Below, piece after piece: positions 23,213 to 29,519 of a stretch of 29,519 nucleotides of DNA. Under the pieces are notes generated by a model. The model saw only the letters and a program-made list of their open reading frames with translations, was not told where the DNA came from and ran no database searches. The stretch spans positions 1 through 29,519 of the forward strand of contig JBFYSV010000012.1 of assembly GCA_041301185.1 (NCBI GenBank), given 5' to 3'. Position 1 is the first letter of the stretch. Each line of letters starts with the position of its first letter. The stretch comes from JAQBDA01 sp041301185 (GTDB lineage Bacteria > Chloroflexota > Anaerolineae > Anaerolineales > UBA4823). Both the position numbers and the translations under genes were made by a program.

Positions 23213-23243
23213 AAAAAATCCCGTCCCTATATCAGGGACGGGA
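23213..23243 (-). terminator. Intrinsic (T-box regulated) terminator upstream of the IleRS operon
   Basis: On the minus strand a 10-bp stem (23243-23234 with 23228-23219, TCCCGTCCCT and its complement) with a five-base loop is followed by six T residues (23218-23213). It ends 20 bases before the IleRS paralogue ATG, after the GGTGGTACCGCGG T-box. Readthrough in response to uncharged tRNA-Ile would allow expression of the three-gene operon. Confidence 0.92.
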
Positions 23244-23532
23244 GCATGTTGAAGGTCATACCCGCGGTACCACCCTGGTTCCCGCAAAGCGGGCACCTCG
23301 GACCGGCACATCCAATGATGAGGGATAAAACACGAATCACCCCATCAATGCACCTTCGCCCTGGCTAACGGCTGGCGGGACCGGCGTTCTTACTTACGGA
23401 TCGAACCGTTTCAGATTGCAGCTCCGGAAGGATGTTCAGCACGCTGGTCTGCCCCGGCTCACACCATCCCGGGGTCGCTGGCAAACGCAGAGCGGCTTAC
23501 TCGTTTCCATCAAAGCCTGTGTAGATTGTGAT
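23213..23532 (-). promoter_or_regulatory. T-box riboswitch leader (isoleucine-specific)
   Basis: The untranslated leader between the promoter and the IleRS paralogue contains the conserved T-box AGGGTGGTACCGCGG (23276-23262), whose TGGT would pair with the 3' ACCA of an uncharged tRNA. Just upstream, GCTGAACATCCTTCCGGAGC has the stem I specifier-loop layout with ATC (23433-23431) as the likely Ile specifier codon. A terminator hairpin follows. T-box leaders are known for Ile and other aaRS genes in Chloroflexota and Firmicutes. It should control both IleRS-type genes and the Nudix gene by antitermination. Confidence 0.9.
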
Positions 23533-23538
23533 GGCGGG

Positions 23539-23567
23539 ATTATGCCATAGAGTGCCGGGATGGTCAA
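23539..23567 (-). promoter_or_regulatory. Sigma-70-type promoter of the T-box/IleRS operon
   Basis: On the minus strand TTGACC (23567-23562) and CATAAT (23544-23539) are separated by exactly 17 bases; each matches five of six consensus positions. The predicted transcript start near 23532 fits the beginning of the T-box leader. Confidence 0.75.
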
Positions 23568-23583
23568 CCGGGTAAAACAAGCC

Positions 23584-24555
23584 TCACTGTGACCATCTGG
23601 TTGGCGTGCGGTCCCAGCGGTGCTTGCGCAGCTCCTGGTGGAGGGCATCTGGCAGGGGTCCTGCCTGGCTGCACGCCAGATTGCTTTCGACATGCTGGAC
23701 TGTGCGCATTCCGGGGATGATGGTGCTCACATCTGGGTTGTTGAGAATAAAGCGCATGGCCATCTCTGCCATGCTGGCGTCAGGCGGCACCAGTGGTCTG
23801 AGGCGTTCGGCACGTTCCACGCTATTCTTGAGATTTTCAGCCACAAAATAGGTGTTGCGCCAATCACCTTTGGGCCACTTGCTATCCAAAGTTAGATTGC
23901 CGGTCAGGGTGCCCTCATCGAAGGGGACGCGGGCGATGACCGCCACATTCATCTCCCGGCAGGCAGGGAATAGCTCGTCTTCCGGATTCTGGTCGAAGAT
24001 ATTGTAGATTACCTGAACGGCGTCGATCAAACCGCTGCGCGCAGCTTTGACACCATTCCACGGCTCCCAGCGGTTGATGCTGATCCCAACCGAGCGGATA
24101 ACCTCCTGGCGGCGCAGCTCATCCATGGCCGCCACCCAACGGGCGTCATCCAGCCAGGAGTCCTCCCAGGTGTGGAACTGGACCAGGTCAAAGGAATCTA
24201 CCCCGGCATTTTTCAGGCTGCTGTGTACGTACTCGCGGATGTATTCAGGCGGATAGCAATCGTCCAGTGTGTGCTCGCGCCGGCTCGGCCACTTGCGGTT
24301 CTTTGGGGGTATTTTGGTGGCGGTGTACAGCTGCTCGCCTGGATTGGCGCGTAGCAGGTCGCCAAGCATCGCTTCGCTGCGCCCCTCCCCGTAAGCCCAG
24401 GCAGTGTCAAAGAAATTACAACCCAGCTCCACCGAGCGCTGTAAAGCCAGACGGTTTTCTTGCTCATCTGATCCTGTCCAGCCAGCCAGGCCCCACATAC
24501 CGTAGCCGATCTCGCTGACCTGCCATCCCAACCTGCCAAACGTGCGGTAATTCAT
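23584..24555 (-). CDS. Aldo/keto reductase
   Basis: 323 residues from the ATG at 24555, which has GGGAGG just upstream; a TTG four codons earlier is less likely. NAD(P)H-dependent TIM-barrel oxidoreductase. The catalytic tetrad is visible: Asp50 and Tyr55 (FFDTAWAYGEG), Lys81 (TKI), and His128 (QFHTW). Near the C-terminus, FILNNPDVSTIIPGMRTVQHVESN has the phosphate-binding features of AKRs that handle NADP. The RTFGRLGWQVSEIGYGMW start is typical of the broad YghZ/PLP-reductase-like bacterial group. It stands alone, downstream of no obvious partner and divergent from the ABC exporter. Its end lies near the promoter of the IleRS operon. Substrate is unknown. Confidence 0.92.
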   Translation of the reverse strand: MNYRTFGRLGWQVSEIGYGMWGLAGWTGSDEQENRLALQRSVELGCNFFDTAWAYGEGRSEAMLGDLLRANPGEQLYTATKIPPKNRKWPSRREHTLDDCYPPEYIREYVHSSLKNAGVDSFDLVQFHTWEDSWLDDARWVAAMDELRRQEVIRSVGISINRWEPWNGVKAARSGLIDAVQVIYNIFDQNPEDELFPACREMNVAVIARVPFDEGTLTGNLTLDSKWPKGDWRNTYFVAENLKNSVERAERLRPLVPPDASMAEMAMRFILNNPDVSTIIPGMRTVQHVESNLACSQAGPLPDALHQELRKHRWDRTPTRWSQ

Positions 24556-24625
24556 TGCGCCTCCCAAATTTTTTCATGTGGATGAATTTGTCCCTCTGCC
24601 AGCCAACGACGCGCGGTGACGCTGT

Positions 24626-24654
24626 CTGACACATGCTGATCTTGAGAGTATAAT
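24626..24654 (+). promoter_or_regulatory. Promoter for the ABC exporter pair
   Basis: CTGACA (24626-24631), 17 bases, then TATAAT (24649-24654), a nearly perfect sigma-70 promoter, about 58 bases before the ATPase TTG start. A possible divergent promoter on the minus strand, TTTAAA (24677-24672) and TATTAT (24655-24650) with a 16-base spacer, overlaps its -10 and would serve the aldo/keto reductase gene. Confidence 0.65.
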
Positions 24655-24711
24655 ACCCTAAGTTGCGAGTGTTTAAAAGATTGAATACCGGTTCAGCATG
24701 GAGCATGTGAT

Positions 24712-25488
24712 TTGAATAGCACTGGCAATACCCCCTTGATTCAAACGCAAAATCTTGTCAAGCGCTATGGCGATAAAGTGGCAGTCAATGATGTCAGCTT
24801 TGAAGTTCGCGGCGGAGAGATTTTTGGTTTCCTGGGTCCGAATGGGGCCGGCAAGACGACCACGATCAAGATGATCGTCGGGCTTTTACAGCCCACCTCG
24901 GGCAATGTGCGCGTTGCCGGATATGATGTGCAAACCCAGCCTCTGCAAGCCAAGACGGCTTGTGGATACGTCCCCGATACGCCCAATTTATATCCCAAGC
25001 TCTCGGGCAGGGAGCTGTTGCGGTTTGTGGGCGACCTGTACGAGATGGATCGCCAGCAGAACGAGCGGCGCATGGAGGAGCTACTGCGCCTGTTTGATCT
25101 GGAGGAGGCGGGCGATGATACGATCGACTCGTATAGTCACGGCATGCAACAGAAGACAGCCCTGGCGGCGGCGTTGGTGCATGACCCTAAAGTCCTGGTG
25201 CTGGATGAGCCAACGGTCGGATTGGACCCGCGCTCGGCGCGTTTAATCAAAGATATGCTACGCCAGATAGCAAATCGCGGCGCAGCAGTTTTCCTCTCCA
25301 CACATATCCTGGAGATTGCTGAGCGGATGTGCGACCGGATAGGCATCATCAACAAAGGTGAGCTGATCGCGGTTGGCTCTATGGATGAACTGCGCTCGAT
25401 CGGCAAGGGGGAAACCAGCCTGGAGGATATCTTCCTGAGCCTGACCGGCGGCGCAGAGTACGCTGAGATCACCGAGGTGTTGAGGTGA
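24712..25488 (+). CDS. ABC transporter ATP-binding protein
   Basis: 258 residues, started at a TTG with GGAG eight bases upstream; no in-frame ATG precedes the ATPase core. Walker A is GPNGAGKTT (42-50), the signature is YSHGMQQ (141-147, a variant of LSGGQ), and Walker B is LVLDEP (Asp165, Glu166) followed by TVGLDP. Later STHILEIAERMCDR carries the switch histidine. This length and motif set match ATPases of ABC-2 exporters. The stop overlaps the permease start by four bases (GTGA), so the two are a coupled pair. It is a different cassette from 11978-12898. The substrate is unknown. Confidence 0.92.
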   Translation: MNSTGNTPLIQTQNLVKRYGDKVAVNDVSFEVRGGEIFGFLGPNGAGKTTTIKMIVGLLQPTSGNVRVAGYDVQTQPLQAKTACGYVPDTPNLYPKLSGRELLRFVGDLYEMDRQQNERRMEELLRLFDLEEAGDDTIDSYSHGMQQKTALAAALVHDPKVLVLDEPTVGLDPRSARLIKDMLRQIANRGAAVFLSTHILEIAERMCDRIGIINKGELIAVGSMDELRSIGKGETSLEDIFLSLTGGAEYAEITEVLR

Positions 25489-27251
25489 GCATTGACTCTC
25501 TGACAGGTGTGCAACCCGGCTCTAACCTGTGGCGCTATGTCAGCAAGCTGCTGCGTCTGCGATGGGTGATCTTGATCAGCGGTTTCCGCCGTGCCAAGCT
25601 ACGCGGCAAGATTGGCACGCTGGTCCTGCTGCTCTTAGCGCTGGGTGGGTTAGCCTTTGCCTTCTGGTTGAGCTGGCTGCTACTCGATTTTCTGCGCTCG
25701 CCACAGATTGCCGAGTTTATTGGAGATACCACCTATTTGCTATACAGTGTGCCGGTGGTGGTAGTAACAGTGGCGTTTATTGGCATCTTGATGACCGGAT
25801 TTGGCGTGCTGCTGCAGGCATTGTATTTGGCTGGCGATATGGAATTCCTGCTGAGCGCCCCAATCCCCATTCGAGCGGTTTTTATCTCCAAGCAGCTCCA
25901 GGCAATCCTGCCGAATTTTCTGCTCATCTCGCTGTTCGCACTGCCGGTGTTGTTTGGGCTGGGAGCAGCACAGGGGTATAACCTGCTGTATTACCCGCTG
26001 GTAATAATCGAGCTGGCGCTCCTGGCAATGGCCGCGGCCGGCCTGGCAAGCCTGCTGGTGATGGCAGTTGTGCGTATCTTCCCAGCCCGGCGCGTGGCAG
26101 AGGTGCTCGGTTTTCTGGTGGCGATTGTATCGTTCACCTGCTCGCAATCCGGGCAGTTAGTCAACTACGCCGATGTCTCGGGCGAGCAAGCCATGCAGGC
26201 GTTTACGCAGCTAGAACGCATCAATACACCCTGGTCGCCCCTGGCATGGGCGGGACGCGGCCTGACAGCGATCGGCGAGAGCCAGTGGCTGACCGGGGTT
26301 GGGCTGCTGGCTGTTACCATGGGGTTAACATTAGGCATTTTTAGCCTCTCTCTGGTTTTTGCCGAGAGGCTGTATTATTCCGGCTGGGCCAGGGTGCAGG
26401 TCAGTATCCGCCCCAAGAAACCAGCCCGTGCCTCTCGGCGCGTAGAGGCTCACAACTCAGGGTTGGCTGTTGTGGTTAACCGCCTCGTACCGGCCGCGGT
26501 GCGGGGCATCCTGGTCAAGGATTTTATGGTGCTGCGCCGGGATTTGCGCAGTATGTCGCAACTGGTTACCCCGCTGATCCTGGGAGTTGTCTACGCTTTC
26601 ATGTTGCTGCGCAGCGGGGGTGAGCCTCCTGCAGGACGAGGCGAAGCACCGCCAGTGTTCATGGAAGTCTTAGGTAACCTCATGGTGTACGCCAATGTGG
26701 GTATTGCCCTGTTCGTGAGCTGGTCCTTGGTCTCGCGCCTGGCGGGGATGGGTTTTTCGCAAGAAGGTAAAAGCTATTGGATTCTTAAGACTTCCCCGGT
26801 AAGCCAGGTGAAGCTGCTTGGTGCCAAGTTCCTGGTGGCATACCTGCCCACCCTGGTGCTGGGCTGGGGGTTTCTTGTGATTATCTCGCTGGTGCAGACC
26901 ACCAGCTTTGGAACATTGATATATAGCCTGGCAGTGGTGGCGTTGACCATTGCCGGTACCGCCGGGCTGAACCTGGCTTTTGGCGTGCTGGGGGCAAACT
27001 TTGACTGGGAGGACCCGCGCAAAATCTCGCAAGGTAGTGTTGGATGTTTGGGGGCGCTGGCCAGCTTCCTGTTCCTGATCATCAGCCTGGCTCTCTTCTT
27101 TGGACCAGCGCTGCTGGTGAGTGCTTTTGGGGGACCTCAGTTTGTTGGACAAATCATTGGTATGCTGCTCGGTGGAGCAGTTTGCGCAGCTGGGGCGATC
27201 ATTCCGCTATGGCTGGTGCGCAAGCGGGTGGCATTGCTGGCTGAGGAATAA
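25485..27251 (+). CDS. Large ABC exporter permease
   Basis: 588 residues, about twice the length of a typical ABC-2 permease, with roughly twelve hydrophobic segments arranged in two halves, suggesting a fused permease. It starts with a GTG that overlaps the ATPase stop. The first half has RLRWVILISGFRRAKLRGK before the first membrane helix. A central cytoplasmic loop (about 305-345) is rich in Lys/Arg (RPKKPARASRRVE). The second half begins with GILVKDFMVLRRDLRSMSQ, a repeat of the N-terminal pattern that often marks the ATPase-contact region. It ends in a short basic tail (VRKRVALLAEE). Substrate cannot be inferred; export is likely. Confidence 0.85.
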   Translation: MSIDSLTGVQPGSNLWRYVSKLLRLRWVILISGFRRAKLRGKIGTLVLLLLALGGLAFAFWLSWLLLDFLRSPQIAEFIGDTTYLLYSVPVVVVTVAFIGILMTGFGVLLQALYLAGDMEFLLSAPIPIRAVFISKQLQAILPNFLLISLFALPVLFGLGAAQGYNLLYYPLVIIELALLAMAAAGLASLLVMAVVRIFPARRVAEVLGFLVAIVSFTCSQSGQLVNYADVSGEQAMQAFTQLERINTPWSPLAWAGRGLTAIGESQWLTGVGLLAVTMGLTLGIFSLSLVFAERLYYSGWARVQVSIRPKKPARASRRVEAHNSGLAVVVNRLVPAAVRGILVKDFMVLRRDLRSMSQLVTPLILGVVYAFMLLRSGGEPPAGRGEAPPVFMEVLGNLMVYANVGIALFVSWSLVSRLAGMGFSQEGKSYWILKTSPVSQVKLLGAKFLVAYLPTLVLGWGFLVIISLVQTTSFGTLIYSLAVVALTIAGTAGLNLAFGVLGANFDWEDPRKISQGSVGCLGALASFLFLIISLALFFGPALLVSAFGGPQFVGQIIGMLLGGAVCAAGAIIPLWLVRKRVALLAEE

Positions 27252-27255
27252 AAAC

Positions 27256-27293
27256 GCCTGTCCGGTGTAGCCAGGCGGCTGTACCGGACAGGC
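27256..27293. terminator. Terminator between convergent ABC exporter and acs genes
   Basis: An 11-bp perfect stem, GCCTGTCCGGT (27256-27266) with ACCGGACAGGC (27283-27293), has an inner AGCC/GGCT pairing in the loop. On the minus strand the stem is followed by GTTTTTATT, so it should terminate acs transcription. On the plus strand it follows the permease stop and may work weakly there too. Confidence 0.85.
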
Positions 27294-27300
27294 ATATATG

Positions 27301-29211
27301 CTATTCTTCGAGTGTGCTTTTGTCTCCCTCAGGCAGCCCAAGTGCACGAGCTTTGAGTAATCTGCGCATGATCTTGCCAGACCGAGTCTTGGGCAGGCTA
27401 TCTACGAAAGTAATATCCTCGGGGCGTGCGATGGGACCGATCTCGTGCGCCACGTGGGCGCGCAGCTCCTCGGCGAGCTTATCGCTTTTCTCTGCCCCAG
27501 CTTTGAGAATCACATAGGCGTGGATGGCGTTGCCCTTGATCTCGTGCGGCAAGCCAATCGCGGCTGCCTCCGCCACAGCAGAGTGGCTTACCAGGGCGCT
27601 CTCCACCTCGGCAGTGCCCAGGCGGTAGCCGCTGACTTTGATCACATCGTCCATGCGCCCGATGACCCAGATATAGCCATCCTTATCCTTGCGAGCTGAA
27701 TCGCCTGCCTGGTACATATTTCCAAACTTGCCCCAATACTGGTCTTTGTAGCGCTGAGGGTCGTTCAGGATGGTGCGCAGCATGCCAGGCCAGGGCTTTT
27801 TAATCACCAGGTAGCCCTCCTCGCCTGCCGGTACTGGCACGCCGTCGTCGTTGACCACATCCACATTGATGCCAAACAGGGGCTTGGTAGCCGAGCCGGG
27901 CTTGAGCGGGGTGATTGGCAGGGGCGAGATCATGAAGCCGCCAGTTTCGGTCTGCCACCAGGTGTCCATGATCGGGCAGCGCTCGCGACCGATGACGGTG
28001 TAGTACCATTTCCAGGCCTCGGGGTTGATCGGCTCGCCCACGCTGCCTAGCAGGCGCAGGCTGCTCATGTCGTGGCGCCGCGCCCAGGCGTCCCCAAAGC
28101 GCATCAGCCCGCGGATGGCTGTTGGGGCAGTATAAAGGATGGTAATGCCATAGTTTTCGACCATCCGCCACCAGCGGTTGGGGTAGGGGTGGTTAGGCGC
28201 GCCCTCATACATAAAGCTGGTCGCACCGTTGAGCAATGGGGCGTAGACAATGTAGCTGTGCCCGGTGATCCAACCCGGGTCTGCGGCGCACCAATAGCGG
28301 TCTTCATCCTTGATATCGAAGACATATTTCAAGGTGGTATAGATGTAGACCATGTAGCCGCCGTGGGTGTGCACCACACCCTTGGGTCGTCCGGTAGTGC
28401 CGGAGGTGTACAGGATGAAGAGAGGGTCCTCGGCATCCATCTCCTCGGTGCTGCAAAACGGGCTATTGGCGATGGGCAGGCTCATCAGGTCGTGGTACCA
28501 GTAATCACGACCGGCTTCCATGTAGATGTCTTGCGCCGTGCGCCGCACCACAATCACGCTCTCGATGGTGCCCTGGCGAGAGATCGCTTCGTCGGCGATC
28601 TCTTTCAAGCCGATGACCTTACCGCGCAACCAACCGCCATCGGCGGTGACCAGCAGGCGGCTTTCAGCATCCTGGATTCGCTCAGCCAGTGCCTCGACAC
28701 TGAAGCCGCCATACACCACGCTGTGCGCTGCACCGACCTTGGCGCAAGCCAGCATGGCGATCACCTGCTCGGGGATGCGCGGCAGGTATATGGTGACGAT
28801 ATCTCCCTTGCGCACGCCCATGCTGCGCAGCACGTTGGCAAACTTACACACCTCGCGGTTGAGAGCAAAGTACGAATAGGTGCGCGTGTCGCCCGGCTCG
28901 CCTTCCCAGATCAAGGCCAGCTTGTTCTTGCGATAGGTCTTCAGATGGCGGTCGAGGGCGTTGTGCACAATATTGGTCTTGCCGCCCACAAACCATTTGT
29001 AGAACGGCGGGTTGCTGTCATCCAGCACCTGGTCCCACTTTTTATACCATTCCAGCTCCTCGGCGCGTTCAGCCCAGAAGCCTTGCGGGTCTTCCAGCGA
29101 GCGTTGGTATAGCGAAGCGTAGTCTTTTATATGAGCTGCGGCGATCACCTCGGGCGCAGGATAGTACACCTCGCCTTCCATCTGTTTCTGATCTTTTGCT
29201 GGCTGGTCCAT
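27301..29211 (-). CDS. acs: Acetyl-CoA synthetase (AMP-forming)
   Basis: 636 residues, the usual length. Converts acetate, ATP and CoA to acetyl-CoA via acetyl-adenylate in the cytoplasm. Motifs are the P-loop YTSGTTGRPKG (268-278), the A5 region with DTWWQTETGG (whose Trp limits the pocket to acetate-sized acids), the YQAGDSARKDKDGYIWVIGRMDD hinge, and PKTRSGKIMRR with the catalytic and acetylatable Lys613. Upstream VVYGGFSVEAL is the family Acs block. The ATG has a GGAGAG site six bases upstream. It is a single-gene unit with its own consensus promoter and a terminator. Propionyl-CoA synthetase is an alternative, but the WWQTETGG context favours acetate. Confidence 0.95.
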   Translation of the reverse strand: MDQPAKDQKQMEGEVYYPAPEVIAAAHIKDYASLYQRSLEDPQGFWAERAEELEWYKKWDQVLDDSNPPFYKWFVGGKTNIVHNALDRHLKTYRKNKLALIWEGEPGDTRTYSYFALNREVCKFANVLRSMGVRKGDIVTIYLPRIPEQVIAMLACAKVGAAHSVVYGGFSVEALAERIQDAESRLLVTADGGWLRGKVIGLKEIADEAISRQGTIESVIVVRRTAQDIYMEAGRDYWYHDLMSLPIANSPFCSTEEMDAEDPLFILYTSGTTGRPKGVVHTHGGYMVYIYTTLKYVFDIKDEDRYWCAADPGWITGHSYIVYAPLLNGATSFMYEGAPNHPYPNRWWRMVENYGITILYTAPTAIRGLMRFGDAWARRHDMSSLRLLGSVGEPINPEAWKWYYTVIGRERCPIMDTWWQTETGGFMISPLPITPLKPGSATKPLFGINVDVVNDDGVPVPAGEEGYLVIKKPWPGMLRTILNDPQRYKDQYWGKFGNMYQAGDSARKDKDGYIWVIGRMDDVIKVSGYRLGTAEVESALVSHSAVAEAAAIGLPHEIKGNAIHAYVILKAGAEKSDKLAEELRAHVAHEIGPIARPEDITFVDSLPKTRSGKIMRRLLKARALGLPEGDKSTLEE

Positions 29212-29268
29212 GTTTCTCTCCTTAAGGAATTGGCGGGCTGGGGCAGGCGACCCCCGAGTTATGGGCAG

Positions 29269-29297
29269 ATTTTAAGAGTTTGCGCGGTGGTTGTCAA
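29269..29297 (-). promoter_or_regulatory. Promoter of acs
   Basis: On the minus strand TTGACA (29297-29292) is a perfect -35, and TAAAAT (29274-29269) follows after 17 bases. It lies about 58 bases upstream of the acs start codon. The rest of 29212-29448 contains no gene. Confidence 0.75.
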
Positions 29298-29372
29298 TGT
29301 ATAACGTCAAGTGATAATGGTTTAAACTTGCCAGGCGGAGTTATTCAGACAATTGTAATCCGAAATCGCCAC

Positions 29373-29400
29373 TTGACAAACGTCCAGAATAGACTAAAAT
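29373..29400 (+). promoter_or_regulatory. Outward-facing promoter-like site near the window end
   Basis: TTGACA (29373-29378) and TAAAAT (29395-29400) with a 16-base spacer read toward the window end. Nothing coding follows before the repeat element at 29449, so the target gene would be beyond the contig end, or the site is fortuitous. Confidence 0.5.
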
Positions 29401-29448
29401 CTAATTTAGTTGATCCTAAATTCTGTTAATGACGGAATAATCTATTTA

Positions 29449-29519
29449 GGAGTTACGCAGTTCCGGAGGGTATTGGGGGTGTTGGGGGGGGGGGCCCCCC
29501 CCCCCAAAACCCCCAAAAA
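29449..29519. mobile_element. Truncated second copy of the TA-flanked palindromic element at the window end
   Basis: After TA (29447-29448) the sequence starts GGAGTTACGCAGTTCC, matching the left end of the element at 2689. It is followed by a G-rich then C-rich palindrome in the same relative place as that element's central hairpin. The G11/C11 run (29484-29505) is exact and may be partly a sequencing or assembly artefact. The right end is outside the window. Confidence 0.6.

Noticed and set aside
28072..29112. Plus-strand 346-residue open frame
   Set aside because: It is antisense to acs, which has complete family motifs; the composition is that of a shadow frame.

Overview
This window is most likely a metagenomic contig from a Chloroflexota bacterium, probably Anaerolineae. 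That assignment is an inference from gene content: tandem IleRS-type genes behind a T-box leader, a GCHII/PTPS/BchC-like dehydrogenase/GT4 gene cluster, and an ECF sigma/anti-sigma/ABC module. No rRNA or tRNA gene was found to confirm it. Coding density is high and most genes lie on the minus strand in tightly overlapping operons. Both window ends fall in copies of one TA-flanked inverted-repeat element, which probably caused the assembly breaks.

Layout from left to right. Positions 1-73: the edge of a repeat element. 131-2651 (minus): lspA-rluD-ltaE, a housekeeping operon whose upstream side carries an intact 90-bp MITE-like element (2689-2778). 2857-10877 (minus): ten closely spaced or overlapping genes in transcription order CDP-alcohol phosphatidyltransferase, flippase-like (UPF0104/LPG-synthase TM) protein, small membrane protein, GTP cyclohydrolase II, RibD-like reductase, MDR dehydrogenase, PTPS-like protein, GT4 glycosyltransferase, SAM methyltransferase and DUF123 protein. 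This looks like a pathway that makes a modified pterin or pyrimidine, and it is the best candidate for an undescribed system. 11139-14712 (minus): ECF sigma factor, zinc-binding anti-sigma factor, ABC ATPase and ABC-2 permease. 14713-15541: a small accessory patch with a perfect 17-bp palindrome, a DUF2442/DUF4160 gene pair (plus strand) and an Rhs core remnant.

15542-23567 (minus): a sigma-70-type promoter, a T-box leader with an ATC (Ile) specifier and an intrinsic terminator, then a divergent IleRS paralogue, a second IleRS with better-preserved class I motifs, and a tandem-Nudix protein. The paralogue carries a palindromic repeat inserted in frame. 23584-24555 (minus): an aldo/keto reductase, divergent from a plus-strand ABC exporter pair (24712-27251). 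A bidirectional-looking terminator separates the exporter from a minus-strand acetyl-CoA synthetase (27301-29211) with a consensus promoter. The window ends inside another repeat-element copy that contains an 11-G/11-C run.

How the genes work together: the T-box would couple charging of tRNA-Ile to expression of both IleRS-type genes and the Nudix protein. The sigma/anti-sigma pair probably controls its linked ABC transporter. The ten-gene operon begins with GTP ring opening (GCHII) and reduction (RibD-like), and continues with a PTPS fold lacking the QueD catalytic triad, a dehydrogenase, a sugar transferase and a methyltransferase. Its two membrane enzymes hint at a link to lipid or envelope.
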